In this document: positions 23,201 to 33,079 of the stretch, piece after piece
How the letters are laid out: every line of letters begins with the position of its first letter
Numbering within the stretch: the first letter of the stretch is position 1
Assembly: GCF_949628265.1 (NCBI RefSeq)
Contig: NC_088790.1
Location: forward strand, 24,742,545-24,806,544
Direction of reading: 5' to 3'
Source of the DNA: Cloeon dipterum
Taxonomy: Eukaryota > Arthropoda > Insecta > Ephemeroptera > Baetidae
DNA length: 64,000 bases
Program-made: the position numbers and the translations under genes
Notes under the pieces: generated by a model
Told to the model about the DNA's origin: nothing
The model's database searches: none
Seen by the model: only the letters and a program-made list of their open reading frames with translations

Positions 23201-23450
23201 AGTCTACCTCATGTCTCTACTTTTTGCAGGAAATAAAAAGGTATCAATTTATTGCATGAGATTTAAATGAAATTTTAAATTTATTCCAATTTTCTTTAGA
23301 CGAGCATCGTGAACCAAATCAAGAGGTGAGATTATGCAAACGGGGGATAAATAAATAATTTACTAATATTTTTTCTTCCCCAGCATGCCGATTGACACTA
23401 TGGCGATGACCGCAGTTGCATCTGGTCTGGCACTGGCTTCAGTTTATTAA
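20240..23450 (+). CDS. Secreted mixed-charge repeat protein rich in ESRDSRR motifs, unknown function
   Basis: Six exons join exactly to 806 residues: 20240-20403, 20568-20623, 21073-22991, 23052-23240, 23300-23325 and 23384-23450. The start is the first ATG after the TATA box. A basic N-terminus and a hydrophobic core (LALGFLLAYLTGLAFA) form a signal peptide cleaved before ELHGQ. Exon 3, 1919 bases without a stop, encodes about 640 residues made almost only of Arg, Glu, Asp and Ser. The core is ESRDSRR, embedded in longer units such as RIMERREARRVEESRDS and QDIRLERRD that recur roughly every 100-130 residues. No cysteines were noted there. The C-terminal exons change character to a hydrophobic segment (YMKYAANTLTAVYLMSLLFAG) and a second one (MAMTAVASGLALASVY). 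I do not recognise the protein. An extracellular or secretory-granule polyampholyte held by a hydrophobic C-terminus is inferred. It is convergent with cindr. Confidence 0.85.
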
Positions 23451-23491
23451 TCATACTCTCAGCAAAATAGAAGTTTCACAAAAAATATAAC

Positions 23492-23497
23492 AATAAA
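23492..23497 (+). terminator. Polyadenylation signal of the repeat-protein gene
   Basis: AATAAA lies 42 bases after the stop codon. The convergent cindr gene ends about 460 bases further on; the TTTATT at 23751-23756 may be its signal on the minus strand. Confidence 0.55.
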
Positions 23498-23953
23498 AAA
23501 TAGAACATATATAATTTCTGCGTAGCATTTGTGTATATTAAAATAATATGTATATGAAAACGTATTAAAATAAACTGCATGCGATGAATCGAATTATTTG
23601 TTTTTGAATTAAAGCCTAAAATATTCATCTTTGCTGTCATCTCTACCACTAAAATCACATCAGAAAAATCAAAATTAACGGAGGCCGAACACTAAGACCC
23701 ATTCCAATAGCCGAGGTCGCACAAAAAGAAAAACTTGCTTTCTATTATTGTTTATTTCAAATACTGATTTAATTGGAATGTGCAATTAAAAATATGATTA
23801 CATGACACACTCTGTATATGTACAGCCTTCCAAGTATCAAGCCATATTTGGGAGATCGGCATCTTTCATTCATTGTTACAAACTTTTTAAAATGCAATGT
23901 ATAGCAAATTCACGGTTTAGTCATAAAAAATTAAAAGGCAATATTAACTTTAC

Positions 23954-26900
23954 TTAGATTTGCACCACTCGATTTGACAGTCGTTCAACCTCTTCTTCTA
24001 GCCTCAGTCGGTATCTCGTTTCATCGCGCAAAGCGGAAGCCAGCTTTTTAACAGTCTCCTCCAGCTCTTTGACTCGCTCTTCCAACGTCAATGGCTGATG
24101 CATTTCAATGTGACACTTTAGTTATTTTAGAATACTTGAAGAAATTCAGAATGAAGAGAAGTAGTTGAAGCAAACATTGTGTCAAAAGCAAAACAAACAC
24201 CACTAACATAAAATTCAGGATTTTATCGTCCGATTTTTTTATGCACGTAATTATTTTCGGACAGTAGGAAAAAAAGAATGTCTCTAATATTAATTTCATG
24301 CAACCTTAAATAAAAAAAATCGTGCAGAGAAAGGTGAGAGGACAGAAGATGCAATTTTGTGCTGTGTGCAGCTACTCCTAGTACCTTAAAGCTCACTTTT
24401 TTGGGATCCTCTGGTTTCGGCGGCGGCAGCTTCACGATATCAGGCTTGGGCATCTCGACTTTGGGGGGCTCTGGCTTGGGCATTTCGAATTTGGGGGGCT
24501 CTGGCTTGGGCATTTCCGGCTTGGCAGTCGGGTCGACGCTTGGCGGCCGCTTCTCTGGCATGGGCTTCACTTGCGCCTTCAGTTCGTCCGTCGTCGGCGA
24601 CTTGCGGGGACTGGTCATCGGCGCCGTGATCGACAAGCCGAATGACACGGGACGCGGTTTTGCGGGAGGTGGTTTGTCTTTCTTTGTCTGGAGGAAAGTC
24701 ACATCGGAAAACAACATCAGAGAGATGATTTATTGAACTACTTTGACTTTGATTATAATTTTTATTAATGAAAATAATTATAACTATTTTTATAACAATT
24801 TAATCTTTTACAATGAGCTATGGCACAAATAAGAATGCGTGAGGTGAACGAGGAAGAAGGAGCAAAGAATTATTGTCTGATGCGTCACCGTCGATGATAT
24901 CATCTATTGTTTTGGACCACTCCATTATTATTTACGGCATGTAATAAATATGAGGCTTGCCAGCATGCGTGAAAATCACCTGTTTTTCACCTACTTAATT
25001 TTTTCTGTATTCAAGAAACTCTTCAAATTTTGCTATTTTGTTGGGCTTAGGAATCTAAGATTGTTTTATTCAGATCTTTTAATTCAGAAATTAATGAATA
25101 ATTGATTTCTCACCTGGTTAAATGCACCTTTGAGCTCCTCCATGAACGGCGACTTCTTCATCTCCATTTTCTGCGGTTCGCGCAGCGCCGGCTCCTCACT
25201 CTTCTGCTCCCTTGGCTTCATTTCGATGGAAACCTTGATATCCTCTACTACGCCATTATCAACAGCTTCCTCCTCGTTTCCATCCGCGTGTCCATTCTGC
25301 TTGAGCACCGTCGACGGGGGCCGGCGTCTGGGCGCCTTGGGCCGCTCGGGCTGCACCAGCATATCGTTGCGCTGCACGCTATCAAACTCGTTGTGCTGGC
25401 CGCTCTTGGTTTCGGACGCTGCTGGAGGCGTTGACTTAGGGTCCAGCGGAGGGGCGAGGATTTTCGACTTGGCGTCCAGCGCAGCAGACGGGGGAATGCT
25501 CGGTTTCATGTCAGGAATGTTCATTTTGGGTTCGGGTGCGGGCCTCATCTTTTTCAACTCGACCTCCTGCGGCGGCGGCGCTTTCGGCTTCTTCGGCAGC
25601 AGTGGCGGCGTTTTTGACGCCGCGCTTGACTTGTCTAGAAAATTGGTTTAAATTAATTTCATGCTTAATTATATTTTTACATAGAGTAATAGTTTATGTC
25701 TCTATTTGCATGAAATTGTGTTACAAAAATATCAAAATTATGGCGTTGATCTTTACAAGTTTTAATCTTAAATAAGGAAATTTTTATTTTTCGTTAAATA
25801 AGAAAATTTCTTGTAAATTACAGTCTTTCAAGCCTCATAGTTTTGTAATTATCCACCAACCCAAATTTATTCCCTTTAAGTAACCCTTTCAGACAATCTT
25901 TGAGTGTTGGGAGCTGAACTTTTTTAGAAACGAAAAGTTATTACTAAATATTTCAAAACAAATATCAGAGCTTCCTTAATGTCCATTCATTTAAAAAAAA
26001 TAAATATTGAAATATTTAAAAATACCAGTTTTCAGTTTCCTACCTTCCACGACTGGATCAGGAATTTTCTTTTTGCTCTCACTATTCTTCTTTCGCAAAG
26101 AGGGCGCAGAATCCGTCTTGATGATTTCGACGAAGTTGTCGGGGAAGACCCCGACCTTTCCGTTCACCTCGCCTTTCCACCAGCCCTTCTCCTGAGTGTC
26201 TTTGTTCAGGATGGTCACGATTTCGCCTACCTGAAGCGTTAGTTCGTCGTTGTTCACAGCATTGTAGCCAAACGTGACTCGGCACAGCTCGCGCTCTGAA
26301 AGATTATTTTTGTTTTGTTAAGAGAAGCTCACTTCAAACAGTCAGGAAGCAAAGCAAAGCAAAACAGAAAAAGGCATATATGTTAATGTTGCTTTTTAAA
26401 AATTACTCATTTACTGTGCAAGCGAAATTGCGACTGCAGAGATTCAGAAAATTTCAGGGATTTAAACAGAGTAAATTTAAAAGCCGGAAAATGAATTTGA
26501 GTTAATTATTTTTAGATTTTTTTTGTTATAAACATGCATTTTTGAAACATTTTTATTTTTAAAAATTCCTGCCCTTCTCAGATCTAAAATATTTGATTAT
26601 ATGCATCTAATCTTTTCAGGATTTTTTAACTGGTAAAATTTAGATAAGCATTTTTCAATTGTTTGAATGAACTAGTAAATTTGTTGTTTAAATTTGCCTT
26701 AAATTCCCCCATTTAAAAAAGTAACCCAAATAAAAAAATACTGCGCATTGAAGTCTTTTTCGTTAGCAACAGTTCAATGGAGTTAGACTCAAACATTAAA
26801 AAATACTTGGAAAAGAAATAGATTAATTTTGAATTGCGCAATGAAAAATTCCAACCCAACAACTTAACCGTCTAGAATAACATCTTTCAGTTTAAAAACA

Positions 26901-28250
26901 ATTTAATATACGAACGTATTCTTCGCCTAATTACTTTTTAATTAAGAAACTCTGCTGTCTAACCACAATTTCATACAAAAAACATAACGCCAAATTAATT
27001 TTCTATTTAAGCTCTTAAATACTTTCCATTACCAATCGATTTATTCTGGATGCCAAATTTAAAGAAGAAAATAAATTTTTGCCACACCACGCATGCTGGG
27101 AAAGCAAAACATCCAAACACAGATTTCCACAAAAGCCAAGCATTCTGACGAAATGAAACGTTTCGACAACCTGAGGGCAAACTGGATACTTCAGTTGGTT
27201 CCGGCATCTTGGATTTTGAGCTTAGACGAGCATCCTCTGCTCACAGAAAAAAATTAAAGTGATTAAAAATTCTCAAAGGCTACGAGAGGTTGTAGGAAAA
27301 TCCACTCATAGCCCTCGAACAATTAAATCTGATATTTTTGGTCCGCTTAAATAATCGTTATTAGAGATAAAAAGATTAAAATTTTCGGAGCCTATAAATT
27401 TTAATCCGTTCGACAGCGCGTTGTTTATAAAAGCCAGACTTCCCAAGCCAATGGGTTATTTGTCGAGCTGTAAAATTGATAAGAAGCGATGTTTACTCAC
27501 CAGCGGATTTACTCATGGCTTTCTGAACAGGCTTGGGCGACAACCGCTTCTCCTGCTTAGCCTCTGCTTTCAATGGAACTACGCATACATACATAATAAA
27601 CAAATATAATTTAATCATTCAATTTCACACTCACTGTCATTTTTCTTCGCCTCGGGAAGAACTTTTACGAAGTTGGAGGGAAACACTCCAACCTGCAAAT
27701 CACATTTTTATTAAGTCAATTCCATATTTATTACTATTTTATAACACAAACCTTATCGCCGAGTTTTCCTTTCCACCAGCCTTCCTCGATTTCATCGATA
27801 ATTTCGAGTTCCTGGTCGACCTGAAGCTCGAGCTCGTCCGAATTGACCGGTGCGTAGCTGAACAGCACCACGCACCTTCTGCGGTCCTTCTTCTCGAGCA
27901 CCCTGACGAAGTTGTCGGGGAACACCCCTTTGCGTCCGTTCAGCATACCCGTCCACCAGCCGCCTTCTTGCTGCACGATGCCCTGGATGATGTCACCCTT
28001 GGTCAGGGTCAGTTCGTCCGGCTGATCGGCTTTGTAGTTGAACTCCACAATTGCCTCCACTGCGAACGAAACGAAGAATGCAAACTCAGTGAAAGAGTTA
28101 TATACATAAATCAAGGAATGCCGCAGCCGCACTCGGAATGCACGCCCCGTTGTTGATCCAGATCGATTTTTCATATAAAATTGATATCAAGCCGCCAACA
28201 AAATTCGGATTCTTGATTAAAGTTTTCAAGAATGTACGGTCCTTACCCAT
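23954..28250 (-). CDS. cindr: CD2AP/CIN85-family adaptor with three SH3 domains
   Basis: Eight minus-strand exons join exactly to 549 residues: 28247-28250 (ATG G), 27752-28059, 27635-27692, 27501-27563, 26044-26295, 25114-25634, 24385-24687 and 23954-24094. The protein starts MVEAIVEFNYKADQPDELTL like vertebrate CIN85. SH3-A (about 1-56) and SH3-B (about 60-118) each have GWW and VFPxNFV. SH3-C (about 150-205) has ELTLQVGEIVTIL, KGWWKGE and GVFPDNFV. A long Pro/Lys-rich linker follows, with RPKAPRRRPP resembling the capping-protein-interaction motif and tandem EMPKPEPPK repeats. The end is a coiled coil (LEERVKELEETVKKLASAL). In the family the SH3s bind PxxxPR motifs in Cbl and other partners, linking receptor endocytosis to actin at cell junctions. 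The length is shorter than CD2AP (about 640). A 66-base cassette exon is possible at 27171-27236. Confidence 0.95.
26296..27170 (-). other. Large AT-rich cindr intron segment
   Basis: Between the exon at 26044-26295 and the possible cassette exon, no further exon, repeat or element is supported. Confidence 0.5.
27171..27236 (-). other. cindr: Possible 66-base cassette exon of cindr
   Basis: On the minus strand the acceptor CTGTGAGCAG and the donor CTCAG/GTTGTC enclose 66 bases. They enter and leave in the same phase as the surrounding exons and translate to DARLSSKSKMPEPTEVSSLPS without a stop. The insert would fall just before SH3-C. The donor is weak, so inclusion is uncertain. Confidence 0.4.
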
Positions 28251-28869
28251 TTTGTCAGATTTTTCTTGCTGCAGACATAAAAAAGCGCGATGGAAGTGCT
28301 CCCAGGAAATAAAACTTCATTACAACATCTTCGAGCTGATGTTGATAGAGTGACTCGCGGCGTTGTTGCCAGTGTTCTACACGGGTGGTTCCCGAGGCGG
28401 ATGATCGGTCGGGAGTGGGGGAATTTTTAAAAAATTCTTGAAAGATTTTGACCTCTTTGATCGATTTACGTTTTAAAATTGCCATTAATATAATAAAACT
28501 TTGGCATTCATCCGTATTTGTTTAAATTTAAGTCATTTTAATGACACTAATTACATATTAGTACCCGGAACTATTGTACTCCCTTCCTTACAAACCAACT
28601 GCGGTGTCAAAAGCGATAACATAAGGAGGAAAAGATAGGGCGTGAGCGTGGTCAGAATATTAACATGTTTTTCTTTCCCTTTGTTTGTGGACAACCGCAA
28701 CGGATGTTTTAAATTCTTAATGAAATTTTGTATTGAACCAATTTTTGCTTACGTTCTTTTGGAGTATGTTGATAAATAAAAAAAATAAACGCACTTTCCT
28801 ACATAGTGACTTAATATATGAATCATTTATTCTCAGCATAGGGAAACGATCACAGAACACAAATAGCAT
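28251..28869. other. cindr promoter/5'UTR region and TMEM203 3'UTR
   Basis: The part next to 28251 is the cindr leader; CAAAATGG is a good start context. Towards 28869 lies the TMEM203 3'UTR with TTTATT at 28826-28831, read as AATAAA on the minus strand 40-45 bases after its stop. Confidence 0.55.
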
Positions 28870-29277
28870 CTAATTAATCTGACAGGCTCTGACAGCAATA
28901 AGTTGCAGGACGATGAAGAGCGGAGACATGATTTCCGTGTACTCGAACGTGTTGGCCATGGCCAGTTTGCGACAGAGCAGAAACTGGAACACGAAAACCA
29001 AAGAAAGCAGGGCAAAGCTCCACGAAGCCCTGAAGAGGGCGGTTTTGTACAGTCCCTCTAAATACATTCTGATGAGCACAATGATGCAGAAGTAGGCGTT
29101 CAGTCCGTCAGCCATGAACAGAGGCATGAAGATCAGCCACCACGAGGTGCCGGTGAGGTATTCTTCGGAGCGCAGGCCTAAAAGGATCACAAACACCAGC
29201 AGGGACAGCAAGCCGATCCATATTTCAAACAGGGTGATGCCCAGCCACAGGGTTATTTCCTTCAGGGAGAAGATCAT
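28870..29277 (-). CDS. TMEM203: TMEM203, ER multipass membrane protein
   Basis: One exon encodes 135 residues; human TMEM203 has 136. The start MIFSLKEITLWLG and the segments TSWWLIFMPLFMADGLNAYF, LLCRKLA and SPLFIVLQLIAVRACQIN line up with the vertebrate protein over its whole length. Four membrane segments lie at roughly 10-36, 47-72, 82-103 and 114-131. The vertebrate protein resides in the ER, affects ER calcium stores with STIM1, and has been linked to STING signalling. The ATG overlaps the stop codon of Rpp20 as ATGA (29274-29277), in the same transcript direction and with a G at -3. The most economical reading is that it is the second cistron of a dicistronic mRNA. Confidence 0.95.
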   Translation of the reverse strand: MIFSLKEITLWLGITLFEIWIGLLSLLVFVILLGLRSEEYLTGTSWWLIFMPLFMADGLNAYFCIIVLIRMYLEGLYKTALFRASWSFALLSLVFVFQFLLCRKLAMANTFEYTEIMSPLFIVLQLIAVRACQIN

Positions 29278-30062
29278 GGCTTTGCCAGGCGGATAATCCT
29301 GATTGAGACTGCAGAACCAGGTCGGCGATCCCCGATTTCGTCTGGAAGTTATTTTTTTCTTAAATTAATTGATTAATTTCAGAAGAATTTAAATTAACCA
29401 AATTAACAGGTTTGCAAGATAAAAAATGCACCGTTCATTGATTTAAATTAAATTCTTTGATTGTAAAATTAATTTCAAACAAAATTGACTCAAGTTTAAG
29501 ATAGCATTGAAAGAAATCGAGGTTAAAATTTAGCTAAAAATCTAATTTTCAACAGTTAAATATAATATTTAAATTAAATTAATTAAAAATGAACTCTTTT
29601 AAGACAAAATAAAAAAATCTTAAGCCACAAACCCATTTTTTTCAAAACATCACTAATTTTTAACAATAACTCCGTATTTTTTCAACTTTAAAATGCCTGG
29701 TTTATTTAGTTTAAGAATTTAACCTATTGTATCGACAGTTGAGGTGGTCGTGCTGGTTTTATAAGTGCCCTCAGGGTGTCCTGTTTCAATCTGGAGAGCC
29801 AAATTAATTGCAGAGCAAATCAACGGGCCGACGCCGTGGACAAAGACCTCGCCCTCCTTCTCCAGCAGCTGCTCGCAAGACTCTAGTTGAATCTAATAAA
29901 AAATCATATATCAATTCTCGCCACATTGATGGATTTTGTGAAAAATTTTACCTGGAAAGGAGTCACATCGGACACGTAAAAGTCTCGGCAAGTTTTGTTT
30001 TTGTTCCGGTTTTTCGGCCTCCTGTTGGGCTTTTTCTCCGTTGCCCTGGCGGAGTCTCCCAT
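29274..30062 (-). CDS. Rpp20: Ribonuclease P/MRP protein subunit p20 (Pop7/Rpp20)
   Basis: Three minus-strand exons join exactly to 115 residues: 29952-30062, 29724-29892 and 29274-29341. A basic N-terminus (KKPNRRPKNRNKNK) precedes an Alba-type domain. Its family landmarks are DFYVSDVTPFQIQLESCEQLL, VHGVGPLICSAINLALQIE and KTSTTTSTVDTIDEIGDRR, ending SVSIRIIRLAKP-like as in Pop7 (AVSIRIIRLAKP here). In animals Rpp20 pairs with Rpp25 and binds the P3 arm of RNase P and MRP RNAs, which mature tRNA and rRNA. The start is the first ATG in frame; an upstream ATG meets a stop after six codons. The stop TGA overlaps the TMEM203 start. Human Rpp20 is 140 residues, so this is a compact form. Confidence 0.93.
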
Positions 30063-30207
30063 TCGGACCCTTTAGTTTTGGTTTAAAACCATGCCGTTGA
30101 ATATTATTGGAAATTTTCCCAATAATTCACAATATATCGGCGACGTACGTAACACAGAAGACTAGAGCGGAATGATCAAAACAATGGTGGGCGTAACCAA
30201 GGAATAC

Positions 30208-30239
30208 GTCATGTGACGCGAATGGCTTGTTCTGATTGG
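30208..30239 (-). promoter_or_regulatory. Promoter elements of Rpp20/TMEM203: palindromic E-box and CCAAT box
   Basis: GTCATGTGAC at 30208-30217 is a perfect palindrome of the M-box/CLEAR type. ATTGG at 30235-30239 reads CCAAT on the minus strand. Both lie 150-180 bases before the Rpp20 start, and no TATA box is seen, which suits a housekeeping promoter. Factor binding is inferred. Confidence 0.45.
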
Positions 30240-30962
30240 TCCGTTTGAGAGAGGCTCAAGATACTGTGGCGGAAGGGGAAAATTCTCTAACTCTCATTTT
30301 TGGTCTGATGACGGCAGCAATTTTAATCATTTTAATTGAACATGGTGACGTTAATGGCGGTAAAAAAAGTTATTAAAGCTTAATTGTCATGACCCACTCC
30401 TCATTTAATTGCTTAATCTTACCAATCCAACAACACTTTGCAGCAATTGCTTTTGTTTTCTTTAAAATAATGCACTTTTTGAAGCCAGAATGGTTTCTGT
30501 AAATTATTTGTGGTGTTTTTTTTTTTTTAAAAAAAAAACACTTGCTCGCTCAAATAAGAGCCACTATTACCACAGTTTCAATTTTAGTTAATATTTTAAA
30601 TTAAATAAAATTTACATCTGGAATATACAGAGACGAGGAACATTAACACCAAATGGGTAAGAAAATTTCAAAGCTATTGCAATTTCCAGGTTTCAAATTG
30701 TCAGACTTTTTAAATAATGCAACATTGCCGTTGGCTCGCATTGTTGGGCGCATGCTTTGCGTGCACTTTGCTGTGTGAGAATCCAAAGCGATTTTAAGGG
30801 GTCGAGTGCCGGCTGATTTGCGCCTTTATATTTGAATTTCTTGCATATTTCAATGACGAGTCCATTCTGATTTTGGAGGTTTGCTTTCGGCTTTCCGAAT
30901 CTCTAGCACCTATATGTATCATTCGTGAGTTTGATGGATGAAAATTTTTGTTTTTATCAGTA

Positions 30963-31105
30963 AAACCCCCTGATGCGGGGGAAAGTAAGAGCTATGCTGA
31001 TCCTTTTCAGGACTGGACTTCCCCAAATGAGGCCTACGTTATTCGCTCGCGATGCTATGGGGATACAGAGCAGTTGTGAGATGCTCGCTATCAGGGGATC
31101 GCCCA
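30963..31105. other. GC-rich block with hairpins, possible structured RNA or terminal exon
   Basis: CCCCC at 30966-30970 pairs with GGGGG at 30977-30981. The next bases GGGGAAAGT pair imperfectly with ACTTCCCC at 31017-31024. The rest stays GC-rich to about 31105, in contrast to the AT-rich surroundings. On the minus strand it can be read as an exon beginning ATGGGCGATCCCC after TCTTTCGAG. It matches no small RNA I could recall (U snRNAs, SRP, RNase P/MRP, 5S). Confidence 0.3.
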
Positions 31106-31154
31106 TCTCGAAAGAGTAATAATTGAAGAAGGGAAAAAATGGATTAAATCTTAC

Positions 31155-31208
31155 CTCCAAATCAAAGAGCGTTTTGGAGAGGGCTGTGGTGCCAGATGCA
31201 GTCTCACT
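31155..31208 (-). other. Orphan exon-like 54-base segment
   Basis: On the minus strand a strong acceptor (TTTTCCCTTTACAG) and a strong donor (GTAAGA) enclose 54 bases. They translate without a stop to SETASGTTALSKTLFDLE, an exact multiple of three. No neighbouring exons were secured. It may belong to an unrecognised minus-strand gene or an alternative transcript. Confidence 0.4.
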
Positions 31209-32280
31209 CTGTAAAGGGAAAAGACTGATCGAACTAGCTTTTGATAAGACAAGCAAACAAGAGAGAAAAATTCTTTAAAAATAGATGCAATTCTTCAAAT
31301 TGTCTACTATACTCTCCTCTTAATTTTTTAAATATTCCAGGAATTCCGTTATCATGGAGAGAGAGAAAAAAAGATTTTCATTAATTTCTCTATCGCTAGG
31401 TTACAATGAAAATTAATTTTAAAAGGGGAAATATGTGCCACATTCTTATGTTAATAAAATTTAAAACCAGTTCGAAATGAATTATTTCTATTACAAGAAT
31501 TTTACCACTTATTTTTTCTTCATTTTTTCCTCTGTCTGCTGGTTTCAGAGGAATTTTCACAAATAATCAGAATAGAAAATATCAAAAGCTCGCGGAGACA
31601 ATAAAAAAAATCGTGGCGCGCGGATGAAAATGGATTTGCCGAATGCACGTGTTGTGGTCTCTGGTGCTTGAACACGACATTTCCATCTGAGACCATTAAG
31701 AGCGGCACATGCCTCTTCCCATGGCCGCGCACAATGCTCTCGCTCTCCTCTTGTAAGACCGAAACCGCCCGGACTTGTCAATCGCAGAGACGACGCGCGA
31801 CACGAGAGCTACTTCTTCTATATACCCTATCAAACGAGAAAAAAGAAGAGCAAATACCGCACGATGCAATTTTGCCTCGATAGATTCGTAACACTGTCTC
31901 ACAGAAAAAGTCTGTTAACGTTAGGGATGGAGGATGGAACTTAAAGAGACAGAGAGAAGGTTTATCTATATTTAAAAATACAATTTTATAATTAATCCTG
32001 AGAATAATAATATAATAATCTCTTCATGAAACAGGCTGCTAAATTTAAATTAAGCTGAAAGTATTAGGTAACTCTGTTTAAATTAAAAATTACCCTAATT
32101 TCCTGCGTCATGTGGAAAAAACAGAAAAAAAATTGAAACTTATATATCTAAGATTAAATAAAATCCTTAACTTAAGTCAATAAATAATTTAAAATTTTTT
32201 AACAACAAATTAATAAAATTTAAGAATAAAGTAAAGCATCCAAATTTAGTATTGAACGAAGGGATGAATAAAAAAATCAG

Positions 32281-32604
32281 TCACCACAAGCATGAACAGA
32301 ATGACGTTTGCAGACATCCGGCCGGCGTTCTTGCAAGGCAGCCGGCGCGAAAGTTGAATTTTTCTCACGCAAAGTGTCATCGGCGGCGTCGGGGGCAAAA
32401 GATCTGAAATCAATACCTCAAGGGTGGTTTGGGAAGCGCCGCCTCCGGCCGCCGCGATTGGCGCCGCCCTCGGGGTTCACGCCTCCGATGACGGGGTCAC
32501 GGCTCGCTCGGAGATCGCAACGATGATTGCGGTTTGACCTGAACACACACGCAGACCACCACTGCTCACTCTTTCATCCACACTCAGAAATAGCTTCATT
32601 TGTG
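32281..32604 (+). promoter_or_regulatory. Probable promoter and noncoding first exon of the NR2E gene
   Basis: A GC-rich island (GGCCGGCG, GGCGCCGCC) ends in the strong donor TTTGTG/GTAAGT at 32604/32605. The NR2E exon at 37727 starts with an acceptor only seven bases before its first ATG, so an upstream exon is required. This island is the nearest good candidate, 5.1 kb away. No RNA evidence is available. Confidence 0.4.
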
Positions 32605-32969
32605 GTAAGTTTTGCATTTTTTTTTTTAAATTTTCGTGCAGAAAAATCTGCTTGTTTTTTATTTGATTTTTATTAATTTTAAAAAGACTTTGTAGGGGAG
32701 GAAATGTATGTTAGACCAGTAATCAGAAATTAGGAAAATTTAAATGCGAAATAAGAGATTTTTTCAGAGGATACTGCCCGCAAAAATTGAAGATTTTAAT
32801 TGAAAATTTTCAGCAACTTTATTAAAATCGTATCTTGAACAGGTAGCCCCCATGATTTGTTAATAAAGCAATTTCATAAATTTTTAAAGTTAAGAAGTGA
32901 TGAAAGGTTTATAGGAGAGAACGAGAGAAGCCATTTAAATTTTGATATTTGTGCACCTGATTTTTTAAG

Positions 32970-33009
32970 GTAGGCAAATTGCTCGACAAATCAGGCAAGC
33001 CGGTTGCAT
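32970..33009 (-). repeat. 40-nt hairpin-like element, copy 3 (reverse)
   Basis: Read on the minus strand it begins ATGCAACCGGCTTGCC and ends CGAGCAATTTGCCTAC, with the same length and order as copy 2 and no gaps. Confidence 0.6.
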
Positions 33010-33079
33010 AGTCCCTCACTCTCTCTTTGGACATTAAAACTAAAAATTTGTCAGCTTAGTTTAAACAACGCGTTTGTTT

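Larger units (their letters stand above)
30063..32280. other. Spacer with one unexplained GC-rich exon-like block
   Basis: Outside the promoter elements and the block at 30963-31208, the stretch holds AT-rich DNA and a moderately GC-rich patch at about 31570-31900. That patch ends in CTATATACCC near 31820. No complete gene is supported. Confidence 0.45.

Noticed and set aside
25102-25651. Plus-strand open frames of 110-173 codons
   Set aside because: They are antisense to cindr exons, which join exactly and match a known family.
32308-32526. 72-codon plus-strand frame in the GC-rich island
   Set aside because: No domain, and it lies in a probable promoter or noncoding exon.
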